Shown: positions 44,998 to 53,949 of the stretch, in pieces
Layout: every line of letters starts with the position of its first letter
How positions within the stretch are numbered: position 1 is the stretch's first letter
Assembly: GCF_901482605.1 (NCBI RefSeq)
Contig: NZ_LR590481.1
Span: 992,001-1,056,000, forward strand
Direction: 5' to 3'
DNA: 64,000 nucleotides
Source of the DNA: Hathewaya histolytica
Lineage (GTDB): Bacteria > Bacillota > Clostridia > Clostridiales > Clostridiaceae
Notes under the pieces: generated by a model
Told to the model about the DNA's origin: nothing
Database searches by the model: none
Seen by the model: the letters and a program-made list of their open reading frames with translations, nothing else
Made by a program: the position numbers and the translations under genes

Positions 44998-46719
44998 ATG
45001 GTATATTACGATAATAAAGAATTTACACAAGCAGAATACAACACATATATTCTCTATAAATACTTGTCTAAACATTATGGAGAAAACAATGCAATTAAAA
45101 CAATTAAAAATAATATGGATAAGTTAAATAAAATAGCAATCGCTTTAGGACAAAAAGATATAGCATTCTTTTGTTTATATTTCCTACAAGATACTTTTGT
45201 ACCTAAATCCGACAATCAGGCACGTAACCTAGCACCAGTGCATTTAGATATTTGGGAAGAGTTGAATAAAATGTTTTACAAAGATTTATATGATAGAGAA
45301 GAATTTATACTTCCACGTGGTTGTAGCAAATCTACTATTATTAATAAGGCATTGAGTTGTTATTTACATTGTTACAAGAAGAGTAGATATACAATTGTAA
45401 TTGGTAATAAAGAATCAGATGCAGAGCAATTTATAGCAGATACAAGAAAGATGTTAGAAAATTCTATTGTTACTAAGGCATTTGGAAAATTAATAGATAG
45501 AAGGAATAGAACAGTAAATAAGCAGGAAATAGAATTAACTAATAATACTAAAATACAAGCTTTTTCATGGGGCAGTTCTGTTAGAGGTACTACTTATGGG
45601 TGTAAAGATGGAATATTCAGACCTTCATGTGTTTTGTGTGATGATGTGCTTAGTGAAGATGATATATTATCAGATAATGCTAAAGAAAAAGTATTAAACA
45701 AGTATTATAAAGAAATAATAGAAGTAGGAGATACAGAAGTAATAAGAAGAGGTAAAAAGATAAAAAGTGGTACTAAATTCTTAGTAATTGGAACTCCACT
45801 TGCTCCAGATTGCTTTATAAATACAGTTAAAGAAGATACTACATTTAAAGTATTTCATAGAAAAGTTGTTAATTTTGATATAGATGATTGTTTTGAGAAT
45901 AATAAATGTTGGCAACATTATAAGAAAATACTTAACAATACTAAAATAGATAAAGAAAATAAAGATATAATGTTAAAAGAATATTATATAGAAAATAAAA
46001 AAGAAATGGAATTCCCAACTATATGGGAAAAATATAACTGTGATGAATTAGCACAGAAATATTTCACTAAAAGAACGGCTTTTATGCAAGAATTAATGTG
46101 TGATTGTCAAAATATAGGTGAAAAATGGTTTAAGTCAGTTAGAACTCAACCAAAAGAACAGGTAGAAGATAATACATTTATTAAAACTATGTTGTGTGTA
46201 GACCCAGCAAGCACAACTAAAGCAAAAAGCGACTATACTGCTATGGTAGTTGGTTCTGGTGCTGAAAATGGATTTAAGTATATGAGAGAATTAATATTAG
46301 ACAAACTTAATTTTGATAATTATTGTAAAAAAGTAGTTGAACTGATAAAACTGTATGAAGATATAACTCATGTATACATAGAAAAGAATACATATCAAGG
46401 TGCTGATTTAATAAAAATTAAAGAAATAATAGAAAATGATGAAGAATTACAAGGTAGAGAAATAGAGTTTATAAATGAAATGCAAAGAAAAAACAAGGAC
46501 AATAAAATAAGTAGTATTCTAGATTCTGTTAATAGTGGACAAGTAATATTTGTAGATAACAATAAAGAGTTTATACAACAAATATTAGATTTTTCTGGTC
46601 AAAAGTACAGTATCCATGACGATGGTGCTGATACTACTGCTGAATGTGTTATTAGATTAGACACGATAGAAATTATAGGAAAACTACAGATATTTGATAT
46701 TAGAAAACTAGGATTATAA
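44998..46719 (+). CDS. Large terminase subunit (TerL)
   Basis: 573 residues. The ATPase part has a Walker A variant PRGCSKST (106-113) and Walker B in VLCDDVLSEDD near 210-220. The nuclease domain starts near 395 with MLCVDPASTTKAKSDYTAM (RNase H-like Asp). It pumps DNA into procapsids and cuts the concatemer. AGGAGGTGG precedes the start. Confidence 0.93.
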   Translation: MVYYDNKEFTQAEYNTYILYKYLSKHYGENNAIKTIKNNMDKLNKIAIALGQKDIAFFCLYFLQDTFVPKSDNQARNLAPVHLDIWEELNKMFYKDLYDREEFILPRGCSKSTIINKALSCYLHCYKKSRYTIVIGNKESDAEQFIADTRKMLENSIVTKAFGKLIDRRNRTVNKQEIELTNNTKIQAFSWGSSVRGTTYGCKDGIFRPSCVLCDDVLSEDDILSDNAKEKVLNKYYKEIIEVGDTEVIRRGKKIKSGTKFLVIGTPLAPDCFINTVKEDTTFKVFHRKVVNFDIDDCFENNKCWQHYKKILNNTKIDKENKDIMLKEYYIENKKEMEFPTIWEKYNCDELAQKYFTKRTAFMQELMCDCQNIGEKWFKSVRTQPKEQVEDNTFIKTMLCVDPASTTKAKSDYTAMVVGSGAENGFKYMRELILDKLNFDNYCKKVVELIKLYEDITHVYIEKNTYQGADLIKIKEIIENDEELQGREIEFINEMQRKNKDNKISSILDSVNSGQVIFVDNNKEFIQQILDFSGQKYSIHDDGADTTAECVIRLDTIEIIGKLQIFDIRKLGL

Positions 46720-46735
46720 GAAAGTAGGTGATATT

Positions 46736-48010
46736 TTGGATATAGAATTATTAAAAAAATGCTATGAAGATTTTAAATTAAATAAAAACAAATATGATAA
46801 AATGTATCAATATTATATTGGAGACTCTGATGCTATAAGGAAATATAGTGCTATGGAATATCAAGAAAGTCATAAAATGAATTTTAACTATTTAAAGAAA
46901 TTTATAAAAGAAGAGGTTAGTTATAGTGTGGGAACTCCTATAGGATATATTAGCAAAACCAATGATGATAATATAATACAAGAAATAGATTATTATACAT
47001 ATCATTGGGATAAAAACCATGATACACAACTCATGAAAAATATGTTACTTTACAGTACAGTATATGAGTTGTACTACATTGATAAAAATGGACAATTTAA
47101 TGCTAAAGTAATAACACCTCGTAATGGATATGCTTATACAGATGATTTTGGTAATATATTATATTTTCTTCATGCGTACAAACTTAAATTTGATGATAAA
47201 ACATATATTGATATTTATACAGATAATGAAATATTACATTTTGACGAAGATTTTAACACAATAAGAAAAGCTGATACACATATATTTGGGCAAGTACCCG
47301 TATCACTCGGAATATTAAGTGAAGAATTAGAAAATGATACATTATTTAATGATATAGTTCAAATTCAAGATGGTTATTCAATCATAGGAAGTGATGGAGT
47401 TAATGAAATAACTAATACTAGAGCGGCTATATTAAAAGGCAAGGGATTTCAGTTAGATCCAGAACAAATTGAATATTTAAAAAAATATAGATTTGCTAAT
47501 TTGCCTAAGGGTAAGGAATCAGATTTAGATTGGTTGTTAAAAAATCTTAATGCAGAATATCAGAAATTAATGTTAGAAACTTTAGAAGATAAAATGTATC
47601 AATTAAGTTTTCATATTAATAATCAAGAAAAAATGCAATCGAATACTTCAAGCTTAGCTTTGAGAAGTAGATTAATTAATCTTGAACAGAAAACTAAGCT
47701 TAATAATAAAGCTTTAATGAATGTAATAGTTAGTAGAATTAAATTCTTATTTATATATTTAAAAATATTGAAAAATAAAGATTATGATTATAGAAATATC
47801 GCTATTAAATTTAATAGTGTAATACCTTCTGATGACTTAATGATGAGTCAAATTATTTCTCAATTGGGTGACAAGATTAGTTTGAAAACAGGATTAAGCC
47901 AGCTAAGTTTTGTTGAAAATGCTGATGCTGAAATTAAGCAAATTGAGGAAGAAAACAAGAACTTACTACCTATGAGTTTAGAAAATATCTTTGATGAAGG
48001 TGAAGAATAA
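46736..48010 (+). CDS. Portal protein (SPP1 gp6-like)
   Basis: 424 residues from TTG 46736, after AGTAGGTG. It reads LLKKCYEDFKLNKNKYDKMYQYYIGD and resembles SPP1-type portals. The stop overlaps the next start by TAATG. It forms the dodecameric DNA channel at a capsid vertex. Confidence 0.88.
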   Translation: MDIELLKKCYEDFKLNKNKYDKMYQYYIGDSDAIRKYSAMEYQESHKMNFNYLKKFIKEEVSYSVGTPIGYISKTNDDNIIQEIDYYTYHWDKNHDTQLMKNMLLYSTVYELYYIDKNGQFNAKVITPRNGYAYTDDFGNILYFLHAYKLKFDDKTYIDIYTDNEILHFDEDFNTIRKADTHIFGQVPVSLGILSEELENDTLFNDIVQIQDGYSIIGSDGVNEITNTRAAILKGKGFQLDPEQIEYLKKYRFANLPKGKESDLDWLLKNLNAEYQKLMLETLEDKMYQLSFHINNQEKMQSNTSSLALRSRLINLEQKTKLNNKALMNVIVSRIKFLFIYLKILKNKDYDYRNIAIKFNSVIPSDDLMMSQIISQLGDKISLKTGLSQLSFVENADAEIKQIEEENKNLLPMSLENIFDEGEE

Positions 48011-48723
48011 TGACTAGAGAAGAAGAATTTATGCTAAGTTTATATGAAAATGAAATTGAGGAGGTCTATAAAGAGCAGAAGAAAAATAGAGATGAACTAC
48101 TCCAAGATATAGCTTTAATAATGCTAACTTACACTATTCTCGACAATGTAATGAATATGACATCTAAGGAGAGAAATAAAGAATATGCTAAATTATCTAC
48201 AATAATAATAAATATGACTAGAGGACAAGCTAAAACACAAAATAAAGTTATAAAAGATATATTGGATAATACAGTAAAAAAGACTTGTGATTTTTATAAT
48301 TATAATGCTAAACAAAAAGATGTTAAAAAGGTTATAGATAAAAGTTTTAAAGGAAAACATTTTTCTAAAAGAGTATGGGAAAATGAGCAAGAAGTTGCTA
48401 AGAAACTACATAAGGAAATAGATAGATTTCTTAATGGAAAAATAAATGTAAATAAGATTAAAAAAGAGATTGAAAAAACATTTAATACCAATGTTTACAG
48501 TGCTAAAAGACTTGTGGAAACAGAAGTTAATAGATGTTCTAATGAAGCGTTTACTAGGTTCTGCGAGGAAACAGGTGTTAAAAAATTAAGATATAATGCT
48601 ACTTTAGATAATAGAACTTGTGATGATTGTAGTAAATATGATGGAAATGTATATGATTTTGGGAAAGAAATAGAATTACCAAGACATCCGCTATGCCGAT
48701 GTTTCTATACTATAGAAGAATAA
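48010..48723 (+). CDS. MuF-like minor head protein (SPP1 gp7-like)
   Basis: 237 residues. The C-terminal part carries the MuF signature: VETEVNRCSNEAF and the Cys/His cluster DNRTCDDCSKYDGNVY, LPRHPLCRCFY. It is coupled to the portal gene. A minor head protein that stabilises the portal or is ejected with DNA. Confidence 0.9.
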   Translation: MTREEEFMLSLYENEIEEVYKEQKKNRDELLQDIALIMLTYTILDNVMNMTSKERNKEYAKLSTIIINMTRGQAKTQNKVIKDILDNTVKKTCDFYNYNAKQKDVKKVIDKSFKGKHFSKRVWENEQEVAKKLHKEIDRFLNGKINVNKIKKEIEKTFNTNVYSAKRLVETEVNRCSNEAFTRFCEETGVKKLRYNATLDNRTCDDCSKYDGNVYDFGKEIELPRHPLCRCFYTIEE

Positions 48724-48733
48724 TTATAAATCT

Positions 48734-48757
48734 AAGTCTTAAAATAAGACTTTTTTA
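48734..48757 (+). terminator. Intrinsic terminator
   Basis: AAGTCTTA / TAAGACTT with an AAA loop, followed by TTTTATTTT. Confidence 0.8.
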
Positions 48758-48844
48758 TTTTGTCTTTTTACTTGTTAAAGACGCTAAAAAATAACATGGA
48801 TAAAGTATATAGTCTACAAAGACTTTAAAAATGGAGGTTAAATA

Positions 48845-49435
48845 ATGGAAGACAATAAAATAATGGAAAATATAGATAATAACACAAATGAATCTAGTGC
48901 AGTAGATTCTAAGGAAACTACTAAAACAGATGTAGCTACAGATAAAACAGAAACAACTAAGGAAAAGATATTTACACAAGAAGAATTAGAAAAAATAATT
49001 TCTAAACGTTTGGAAAGAGAAAGAAAAAAAGCAGATGAAGAAAAAGTAGAAGCTGAAAGACTTGCAAAAATGAGTGCAGAAGAAAGAGCCAAGGCTGAAT
49101 TTGAAAAAGAAAAACAAAAGTTTGAAGAGGAAAGAAAATCTTTCTTAAAACAACAATTAGAATTACAGGTTATAAAAGAATTAACTAATAAAAATTTACC
49201 TACAGATTTTAGTAAATATCTGATAGGTGAAAATGCTGAAACTTGTATGGAAAATATAAAAACTTTTGAAGAATATTTCTCTAGTGCTGTAGAAAAACAA
49301 GTACAGGAAAGATTAAAGGGTGGATATACACCACCAAAAACAGAAATTGCTAAAACATATTCTATGGAAGATTTAAAAAATATGACACCAGAAGAAATAA
49401 ATAAAAATTGGGAACAAATAAAAAGTATTAAATAG
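48845..49435 (+). CDS. Capsid scaffold (DUF4355-like) protein
   Basis: 196 residues, acidic and coiled-coil. The middle reads FTQEELEKIISKRLERERKKADEEKVEAE, then AKAEFEKEK, in the DUF4355 pattern; this lies between the minor head and capsid genes as usual. It helps build the procapsid. Other antisense frames here are shadows. Confidence 0.85.
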   Translation: MEDNKIMENIDNNTNESSAVDSKETTKTDVATDKTETTKEKIFTQEELEKIISKRLERERKKADEEKVEAERLAKMSAEERAKAEFEKEKQKFEEERKSFLKQQLELQVIKELTNKNLPTDFSKYLIGENAETCMENIKTFEEYFSSAVEKQVQERLKGGYTPPKTEIAKTYSMEDLKNMTPEEINKNWEQIKSIK

Positions 49436-49480
49436 TTAGTGAAGGACTTGAAATGATACAAAGCCTACTAGCTATTTTTT
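49431..49480 (+). terminator. Intrinsic terminator
   Basis: AATAGTTAGT (49431-49440) pairs with ACTAGCTATT (49467-49476) with one G-U; TTTTTT follows. Confidence 0.65.
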
Positions 49481-49557
49481 ATTGTCTTTTTAAAAGTTTG
49501 AATTAGACATTAAAGAAAAACAACTACTATATTTGAAAAAAGAAAGAGGTAATATAT

Positions 49558-50388
49558 ATGTCAGTTAAAAATTTTATACCACAAATATGGAGTGCTAGAC
49601 TACTTGCTAACTTAGATAAGAACTTTGTTTATGCTGGAGCTGTAAATAGAGATTATGAAGGTGAAATTAAGAAGTTTGGTGATACTGTTAAAATTAATCA
49701 GATGGGAAATGTAACAGTTAAAGATTATAAAGGCACTATAGAAGACCCAGAGGAATTAACTTCTACACAAACAATACTTACAATAGACCAGGCTAAGTAT
49801 TTTAACTTTAAGGTAGATGATGTGGATAAGGCTCAAGGTAATGTGGCTCTAGTAGATAAAGGAATGGATAGGGCATCAATAGCTATACAAGATATAATAG
49901 ACAAATACATAGCAGCATTTGTAAAAGATGCTAAGATAAAAATGGGTTCAGCTTCTGCACCTGTTGATGTAACAGTAGCAAATGCTTATGATACTTTAGT
50001 AGATTTGGGAGTTAAACTTGATGAGAATAATGTACCAAGGGCAGGTAGATTTGCTATATTACCAGCATTTTATTTAGGATTATTAGCAAAAGATCCGAGA
50101 TTTACAAAGGAATATAAGATATTAGAAAATGGGGTTGTCGAAGGTGCTACAGTTAGTGGATTTGAATTAAGAATGTCTAACAATGTACCTGTAACAACTG
50201 GAAAATATTCTATTATGGCTGGAACTGATATGGCTATTTCTTTCGCTGGACAAGTAACAGAAATAGAAGCATATAGACCTGAAAAGAGTTTTTCTGATGC
50301 TTGTAAAGGATTATATGTATATGGTGCTAAAGTAGTACAGCCAGATGCTTTAGCTTGTTTAACAGTACAACAAAAATCAATAGTTTAA
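49558..50388 (+). CDS. Major capsid protein
   Basis: 276 residues: SVKNFIPQIWSARLLANLDKN and the Gly/Lys-rich FGDTVKINQMGNVTVKDY opening are common to P22 gp5-like capsid proteins of Gram-positive phages. The middle is alpha/beta with conserved AFVKDAKIK and a C-terminal TEIEAYRPEKSFSDACKGLYVYGAKVV. Its AGAGG site is strong. It follows scaffold and precedes connectors. A terminator lies just behind the gene. Confidence 0.88.
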   Translation: MSVKNFIPQIWSARLLANLDKNFVYAGAVNRDYEGEIKKFGDTVKINQMGNVTVKDYKGTIEDPEELTSTQTILTIDQAKYFNFKVDDVDKAQGNVALVDKGMDRASIAIQDIIDKYIAAFVKDAKIKMGSASAPVDVTVANAYDTLVDLGVKLDENNVPRAGRFAILPAFYLGLLAKDPRFTKEYKILENGVVEGATVSGFELRMSNNVPVTTGKYSIMAGTDMAISFAGQVTEIEAYRPEKSFSDACKGLYVYGAKVVQPDALACLTVQQKSIV

Positions 50389-50394
50389 TAACAT

Positions 50395-50420
50395 AGAGGG
50401 ATTAATTTCCCTCTTATTTT
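50395..50420 (+). terminator. Intrinsic terminator
   Basis: AGAGGGA / TCCCTCT with a 6-nt loop followed by TATTTT. Confidence 0.75.
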
Positions 50421-50438
50421 AATGAAGGGGGAATAATA

Positions 50439-50705
50439 ATGACTAAAGAACAAAGAAAAGCAATAAATTTAATTAGAAATTATCTTAATAAAGATTTTAC
50501 AGATGAATACATATTAGAAAATTTTGATTTAGCTATAGAGCAATTGATTGATAATGCTAAGAATATATCTAATAAAAAAACTACAGGAGTTAAATCCATG
50601 TCCGAAGGTAACCAAAGTATAACTTTTGAAAGTGGAGCAGAAGCATGGACTATAACTGAAGATATTAAGTTATTACTTCCAACACCTTATGCTAGGTTAT
50701 TTTAG
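50439..50705 (+). CDS. Head-tail connector / phage head completion protein
   Basis: 88 residues: KAINLIRNYLNKDFTDEYILENFDLAIEQLIDNA and C-terminal ITFESGAEAWTITEDIKLLLPTPYARLF. This is the pattern of small DNA-packaging connector proteins (gp15-like). AAGGGGG precedes the start. It heads the connector set. Confidence 0.75.
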   Translation: MTKEQRKAINLIRNYLNKDFTDEYILENFDLAIEQLIDNAKNISNKKTTGVKSMSEGNQSITFESGAEAWTITEDIKLLLPTPYARLF

Positions 50706-50716
50706 GTGGTGATATT

Positions 50717-51127
50717 ATGGGAGTTTTATTTAAAAAAGACACAATAACAATATATAACAAATACTATTCCACAAAAGATGACATTGATAAATACCAAAGA
50801 ACAGTTATTAAAGGTGTTAATTGGCAAGGGAAGAAACATGCCACTGTAAGTGATAAAGGTTTACTCTTAGCAGATAGTACATTGATATTTATAGATAAGT
50901 TGGATAATTACATAAGTCCTAAAAAATTTGCTAAACTAAGTGATCCAGAAAGACCAAATTATTTTACTTTTACTCAAGGAGATAAAATTGTAAAAGGTGA
51001 GGTTTATTTTGAAATAACAGGTGTTAAACCCTATAGGGTAGCTGATTTAGAGCAAAATTTTGATGATGTAATAGATGTTAAATCCGTAAGTATAATGGAC
51101 ACACATATGGAAGTGGAGGGGGTATAG
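50717..51127 (+). CDS. Minor capsid protein 1 (head-tail stopper type)
   Basis: 136 residues. KKDTITIYNKYYSTKDDIDKYQRTVIKGVNWQGK and FFTQGDKIVKGE-type beta segment resemble Minor_capsid_1 family proteins of Gram-positive siphophages. It joins the next gene with 1 bp separation. Confidence 0.75.
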   Translation: MGVLFKKDTITIYNKYYSTKDDIDKYQRTVIKGVNWQGKKHATVSDKGLLLADSTLIFIDKLDNYISPKKFAKLSDPERPNYFTFTQGDKIVKGEVYFEITGVKPYRVADLEQNFDDVIDVKSVSIMDTHMEVEGV

Positions 51128-51505
51128 ATGGCGGAATTAGTTAAATGGACAGGGAAAGCAACTATACAAATGGATGCCACTCAAAAAATACTGATGAGAA
51201 GATATATAGGAAAGAATGGGAAGGCACAAAGAAGATTTACACAAGAATGTGCTAAAACCTTTAATAATTATGTGCCTTATGATACAGGAAGGCTTAAAGA
51301 CATGATGGTTGAGTTGCAAACTAGTAGGATAATCTACCACGCACCGTATGCTGAACTCCAATATTATACAAACGTAGGTATGGGAAAGCAAGGGAATAGT
51401 ATAGGTGGATTGAGGGGTAAATATTGGGATAAACGTTGTTGGACAGATAGAGGAGATAAGATAGTACAAACAATAGCTGAATTTGTAGGAGGTAGGAGCA
51501 AATGA
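51128..51505 (+). CDS. Minor capsid protein 2 (HK97 gp10-like)
   Basis: 125 residues: DATQKILMRRYIGKNGKAQRRFTQECAKTF, then PYDTGRLKDMM, a common signature of gp10-like tail completion proteins. It overlaps the next gene by 4 bp. Confidence 0.8.
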   Translation: MAELVKWTGKATIQMDATQKILMRRYIGKNGKAQRRFTQECAKTFNNYVPYDTGRLKDMMVELQTSRIIYHAPYAELQYYTNVGMGKQGNSIGGLRGKYWDKRCWTDRGDKIVQTIAEFVGGRSK

Positions 51506-51933
51506 TTATAGATAGTCTTAGAAATTATATAAGAAAATGCCCACACTTAGATAAATTTAATAATGCTATAAAAGTAAATATTAACTACCTCGAACCTAAT
51601 GCGGATACTTATTCTATAGAAGAAGTGCCAATAGAACCTATAGTAAAAAAATACGTTAATGGTGATTCTATAAGACAATATGCTTTTGTATTTACAAGTA
51701 GAGAACCTTATGGATCAAATGTATTACAAAATATAGATAATAGTGGATTCTATGAGAAATTTGCAGAATGGATAGAAAATAATAATGATAATAATATATT
51801 TCCTAAATTAAATAATGGGATGGAAGCTATAAAAATGCAAGTGATAACAACTGGATACGCTTTTGCAGTAACAGAAGATACTGCACAATATCAGATACAA
51901 TTAAAATTAAAATATTACAAGAAGAAAATATAA
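51502..51933 (+). CDS. Minor capsid protein 3 / tail terminator
   Basis: 143 residues: YIRKCPHLDKFNNAIKVNINYLEPNADTYSIEEVPIEPIVKKYVNGD. In position and pattern it matches Minor_capsid_3 tail-terminator proteins, upstream of the tail tube gene. Confidence 0.75.
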   Translation: MIIDSLRNYIRKCPHLDKFNNAIKVNINYLEPNADTYSIEEVPIEPIVKKYVNGDSIRQYAFVFTSREPYGSNVLQNIDNSGFYEKFAEWIENNNDNNIFPKLNNGMEAIKMQVITTGYAFAVTEDTAQYQIQLKLKYYKKKI

Positions 51934-51955
51934 ATTTGAAAGGAATGATTTAATA

Positions 51956-52441
51956 ATGGCAATTAGAAAAAGAAAAATCCAAGCAAACTATTTAAAAATA
52001 GGTGAGAATTTTGAATTATTAGGTACAGGTTTTACAGAATTAAATGAAAGCCCTTCTGCACAAACAACTAGTAAAAGATATATAAATCAAGCTAGTGCTT
52101 CACAATCCGTTACAGGATATGAGTGGGGTACAAGCTTTAATGCCGATCAAATATTAAGTGAAAAAGCTATTGATTATATAAGAGAAATAGGAGAACTACA
52201 GAAGTTAGGTGAAGAAACAGAAACGGAATATATAATTGTAGATTTAGACCAAGCTGCCGAAACTAAGGGATTTAGGGCGAGAATGATTAAAATAGCTATA
52301 GCTGTAGATAGTTTCGATGACAATGATGGAGAATTAGGTGTGTCTGGAAACTTCTTAGGTATTAGTGATCCAATAGAAGGAACTTTTGATACAGAAACTA
52401 AGAAATTTACAGAAGGATTTAAAGCAAAAACAATACTGTAA
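51956..52441 (+). CDS. Major tail (tube) protein
   Basis: 161 residues: IRKRKIQANYLKIGENFELLGTGFTELNESPSAQ, then KRYINQASASQSVTGYEW; beta-rich with a C-terminal DPIEGTFDTETKKFTEG. Located between tail terminator and chaperones. AAGGA ribosome site. Confidence 0.85.
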   Translation: MAIRKRKIQANYLKIGENFELLGTGFTELNESPSAQTTSKRYINQASASQSVTGYEWGTSFNADQILSEKAIDYIREIGELQKLGEETETEYIIVDLDQAAETKGFRARMIKIAIAVDSFDDNDGELGVSGNFLGISDPIEGTFDTETKKFTEGFKAKTIL

Positions 52442-52459
52442 GAAAGGATTTGATAATAT

Positions 52460-52804
52460 ATGAAAATTAATGGAGTAGAATTACAAGATATAGATATATT
52501 TGATGTAGAAGTAGCAGAAAAATATGAAAAGACTATGAAAAAAGTAGAGAATATAGGAAAAGAGGTAGAGGGGTTAACTTTTTCTGAAAGTATAAGAACT
52601 CAATGTAATGCTATTTTTGAAGTATTTAATTCTTTATTTGGAGAAGGTACTGATAAGAAAGTATTTGGTAACAAAGCAAATTTAGTTGTTTGTTTGAAAG
52701 CCTTTGAAGAGCTAATGCTACAAATAAATGAACAAAAAAATGAGATAGAAAAAATGCAGAATAAATATTCTCCTAATAGAGCAAGTAGACGTGCTAAAAA
52801 GTAA
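52460..52804 (+). CDS. Tail assembly chaperone-like protein (DUF6673-like)
   Basis: 114 residues beginning MKINGVELQDIDIFDVEVAEKYEK, a start common among clostridial phage proteins of this position. Helical, with a basic C-terminus (RASRRAKK). Its stop overlaps the next start by TAATG. Position suggests the gpG-like chaperone; no slippery frameshift is needed to link the two. Confidence 0.7.
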   Translation: MKINGVELQDIDIFDVEVAEKYEKTMKKVENIGKEVEGLTFSESIRTQCNAIFEVFNSLFGEGTDKKVFGNKANLVVCLKAFEELMLQINEQKNEIEKMQNKYSPNRASRRAKK

Positions 52805-53406
52805 TGAATATTCTTATAGATATTTTACCTACTACAGTAAATATAGAGGGTGTGGAATATGCTATTAATAGTGATTTTCGCACCTCTATTCTTTTTGAAT
52901 TACTTATGCAAGATTCTACAATAGGAGAAGAAGAAAAAATATACATGGCTTTAGAGTTATATTATACAACTATACCACAAAACATAAATGAAGCCATAGA
53001 ACAGATGTTATGGTTTTACCGTTGTGGTAAAAATGAAGTTAAAAGTAAAGGTACTGGTAAGGGTAAGAGTGTCACTCAAATATACTCTTTTGAGCATGAT
53101 GATGACTATATTTATTCTGCATTTTTAGATCAATATGGAGTTGATCTACAGGATATGGAGTATTTACACTGGTGGAAGTTTAAAGCTATGTTTAAAAGTC
53201 TTAAAGAAGATAATGAGCTAGTTAAAATAATGGGTTATAGGGCAATGGATCTAAGTAAAATAAAAGATAAAGAACAAAAGAATTATTATAAAAAGATGAA
53301 AGAACTTTATAAAATTCCAACTAATATAAGTAAAAATGAAAAAGAAAAGCTTAATAAAATAGAAGAAATATTACTTAATGGTGGAGATATTAGCAAGGTG
53401 TTGTAA
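52804..53406 (+). CDS. Gp15-like tail protein
   Basis: 200 residues. DILPTTVNIEGVEYAINSDFRTSILFELLMQD and FLDQYGVDLQDMEYLHWWKFKAMFKSL are the hallmark of Gp15 family proteins of Listeria and clostridial phages. It sits before tape measure and is probably a second tail chaperone. Confidence 0.88.
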   Translation: MNILIDILPTTVNIEGVEYAINSDFRTSILFELLMQDSTIGEEEKIYMALELYYTTIPQNINEAIEQMLWFYRCGKNEVKSKGTGKGKSVTQIYSFEHDDDYIYSAFLDQYGVDLQDMEYLHWWKFKAMFKSLKEDNELVKIMGYRAMDLSKIKDKEQKNYYKKMKELYKIPTNISKNEKEKLNKIEEILLNGGDISKVL

Positions 53407-53460
53407 TAAAGTTATATTATGATATATAATTATAATATATTACATAAAGGGGTGGTTGTA

Positions 53461-53697
53461 GTGAAATGTTCTAAATGTGGAAGTAATAATGTAAATATAC
53501 AAGCTGTAACACATATTAAAAATAAAAAGCATGGTTTAATATATTGGTTGTTAATCGGTTGGTGGTTAGAGTTGCTTATGTGGATATTTTTAACAATACC
53601 ATGGTTAATAATAAAAATATTTAAACCTAATAAAGTAACAAGTAAAACCCATAGTCAAGCAGTTTGTCAAAATTGTGGTAAAACATGGAGAGTATAA
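53461..53697 (+). CDS. Small Zn-ribbon membrane protein
   Basis: I start at GTG 53461 (GGGGTGG upstream), 78 residues. It opens with CSKCGSNN, has a hydrophobic middle (IYWLLIGWWLELLMWIFLTIPWLII) and ends CQNCGKTW. Two CxxC pairs suggest a zinc ribbon split by a membrane hairpin. Unknown function; it sits between tail genes. Confidence 0.65.
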   Translation: MKCSKCGSNNVNIQAVTHIKNKKHGLIYWLLIGWWLELLMWIFLTIPWLIIKIFKPNKVTSKTHSQAVCQNCGKTWRV

Positions 53698-53704
53698 ATT
53701 ATTA

Positions 53705-53730
53705 GCACTTACTTATGTAGGTGTTTTTTT
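53705..53730 (+). terminator. Terminator with the 18-nt repeat
   Basis: GCACTTACTTATGTAGGTG (53705-53723) then TTTTTTT. The 18-nt core is identical to 40908-40925. Confidence 0.75.
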
Positions 53731-53754
53731 AATGCCAAAAATGAGGTGATAAAA

Positions 53755-53898
53755 ATTAAAGAAGTGAGATGTCCTTATTGTAATCAGTTATTATTAAAAG
53801 CTGATTATATAAGAGGAGAAATAAAATGTACTAGATGTAAAAAAATAATTAAATTAGAAATTAATCAGAGAACAGAGCCAAACCACACCGTAGAGTAG
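53755..53898 (+). CDS. Com-like zinc finger protein, probable ATT start
   Basis: 47 residues: IKEVRCPYCNQLLLKADYIRGEIKCTRCKKIIK. Two CxxC pairs spaced as in Mu Com, the translational activator of mom, and its many phage relatives. The frame has no ATG near its beginning; ATT 53755 lies about 5 nt after GAGGTGA, which is the best site, while GTG 53746 lacks one. The stop is TAG 53896-53898. Directly downstream a hairpin covers the tape-measure ribosome site. Confidence 0.7.
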   Translation: MKEVRCPYCNQLLLKADYIRGEIKCTRCKKIIKLEINQRTEPNHTVE

Positions 53899-53906
53899 TG
53901 AGTGAG

Positions 53907-53937
53907 CCTGTCTTTTTTATTTTATATAAAAGGCAGG
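53907..53937 (+). promoter_or_regulatory. Hairpin overlapping the tape-measure ribosome site
   Basis: CCTGTCTTTT (53907-53916) pairs with AAAAGGCAGG (53928-53937) with one G-U. The right arm includes the first bases of AGGTGAG, the ribosome site of the gene at 53950. It could block translation initiation. Confidence 0.5.
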
Positions 53938-53949
53938 TGAGTAATATAT

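Noticed and set aside
48838-49461. 207-codon minus-strand ORF opposite the scaffold gene
   Set aside because: The translation is Ser/Phe-rich, as expected for the complement of a Lys/Glu-rich coiled-coil gene, and the sense gene has clear family features.
52780-52810. Programmed -1 frameshift joining the two tail chaperone genes
   Set aside because: The AAAAAG stretch is not in a canonical X XXY YYZ register for the frame, and the overlapping TAATG gives the second gene its own start.
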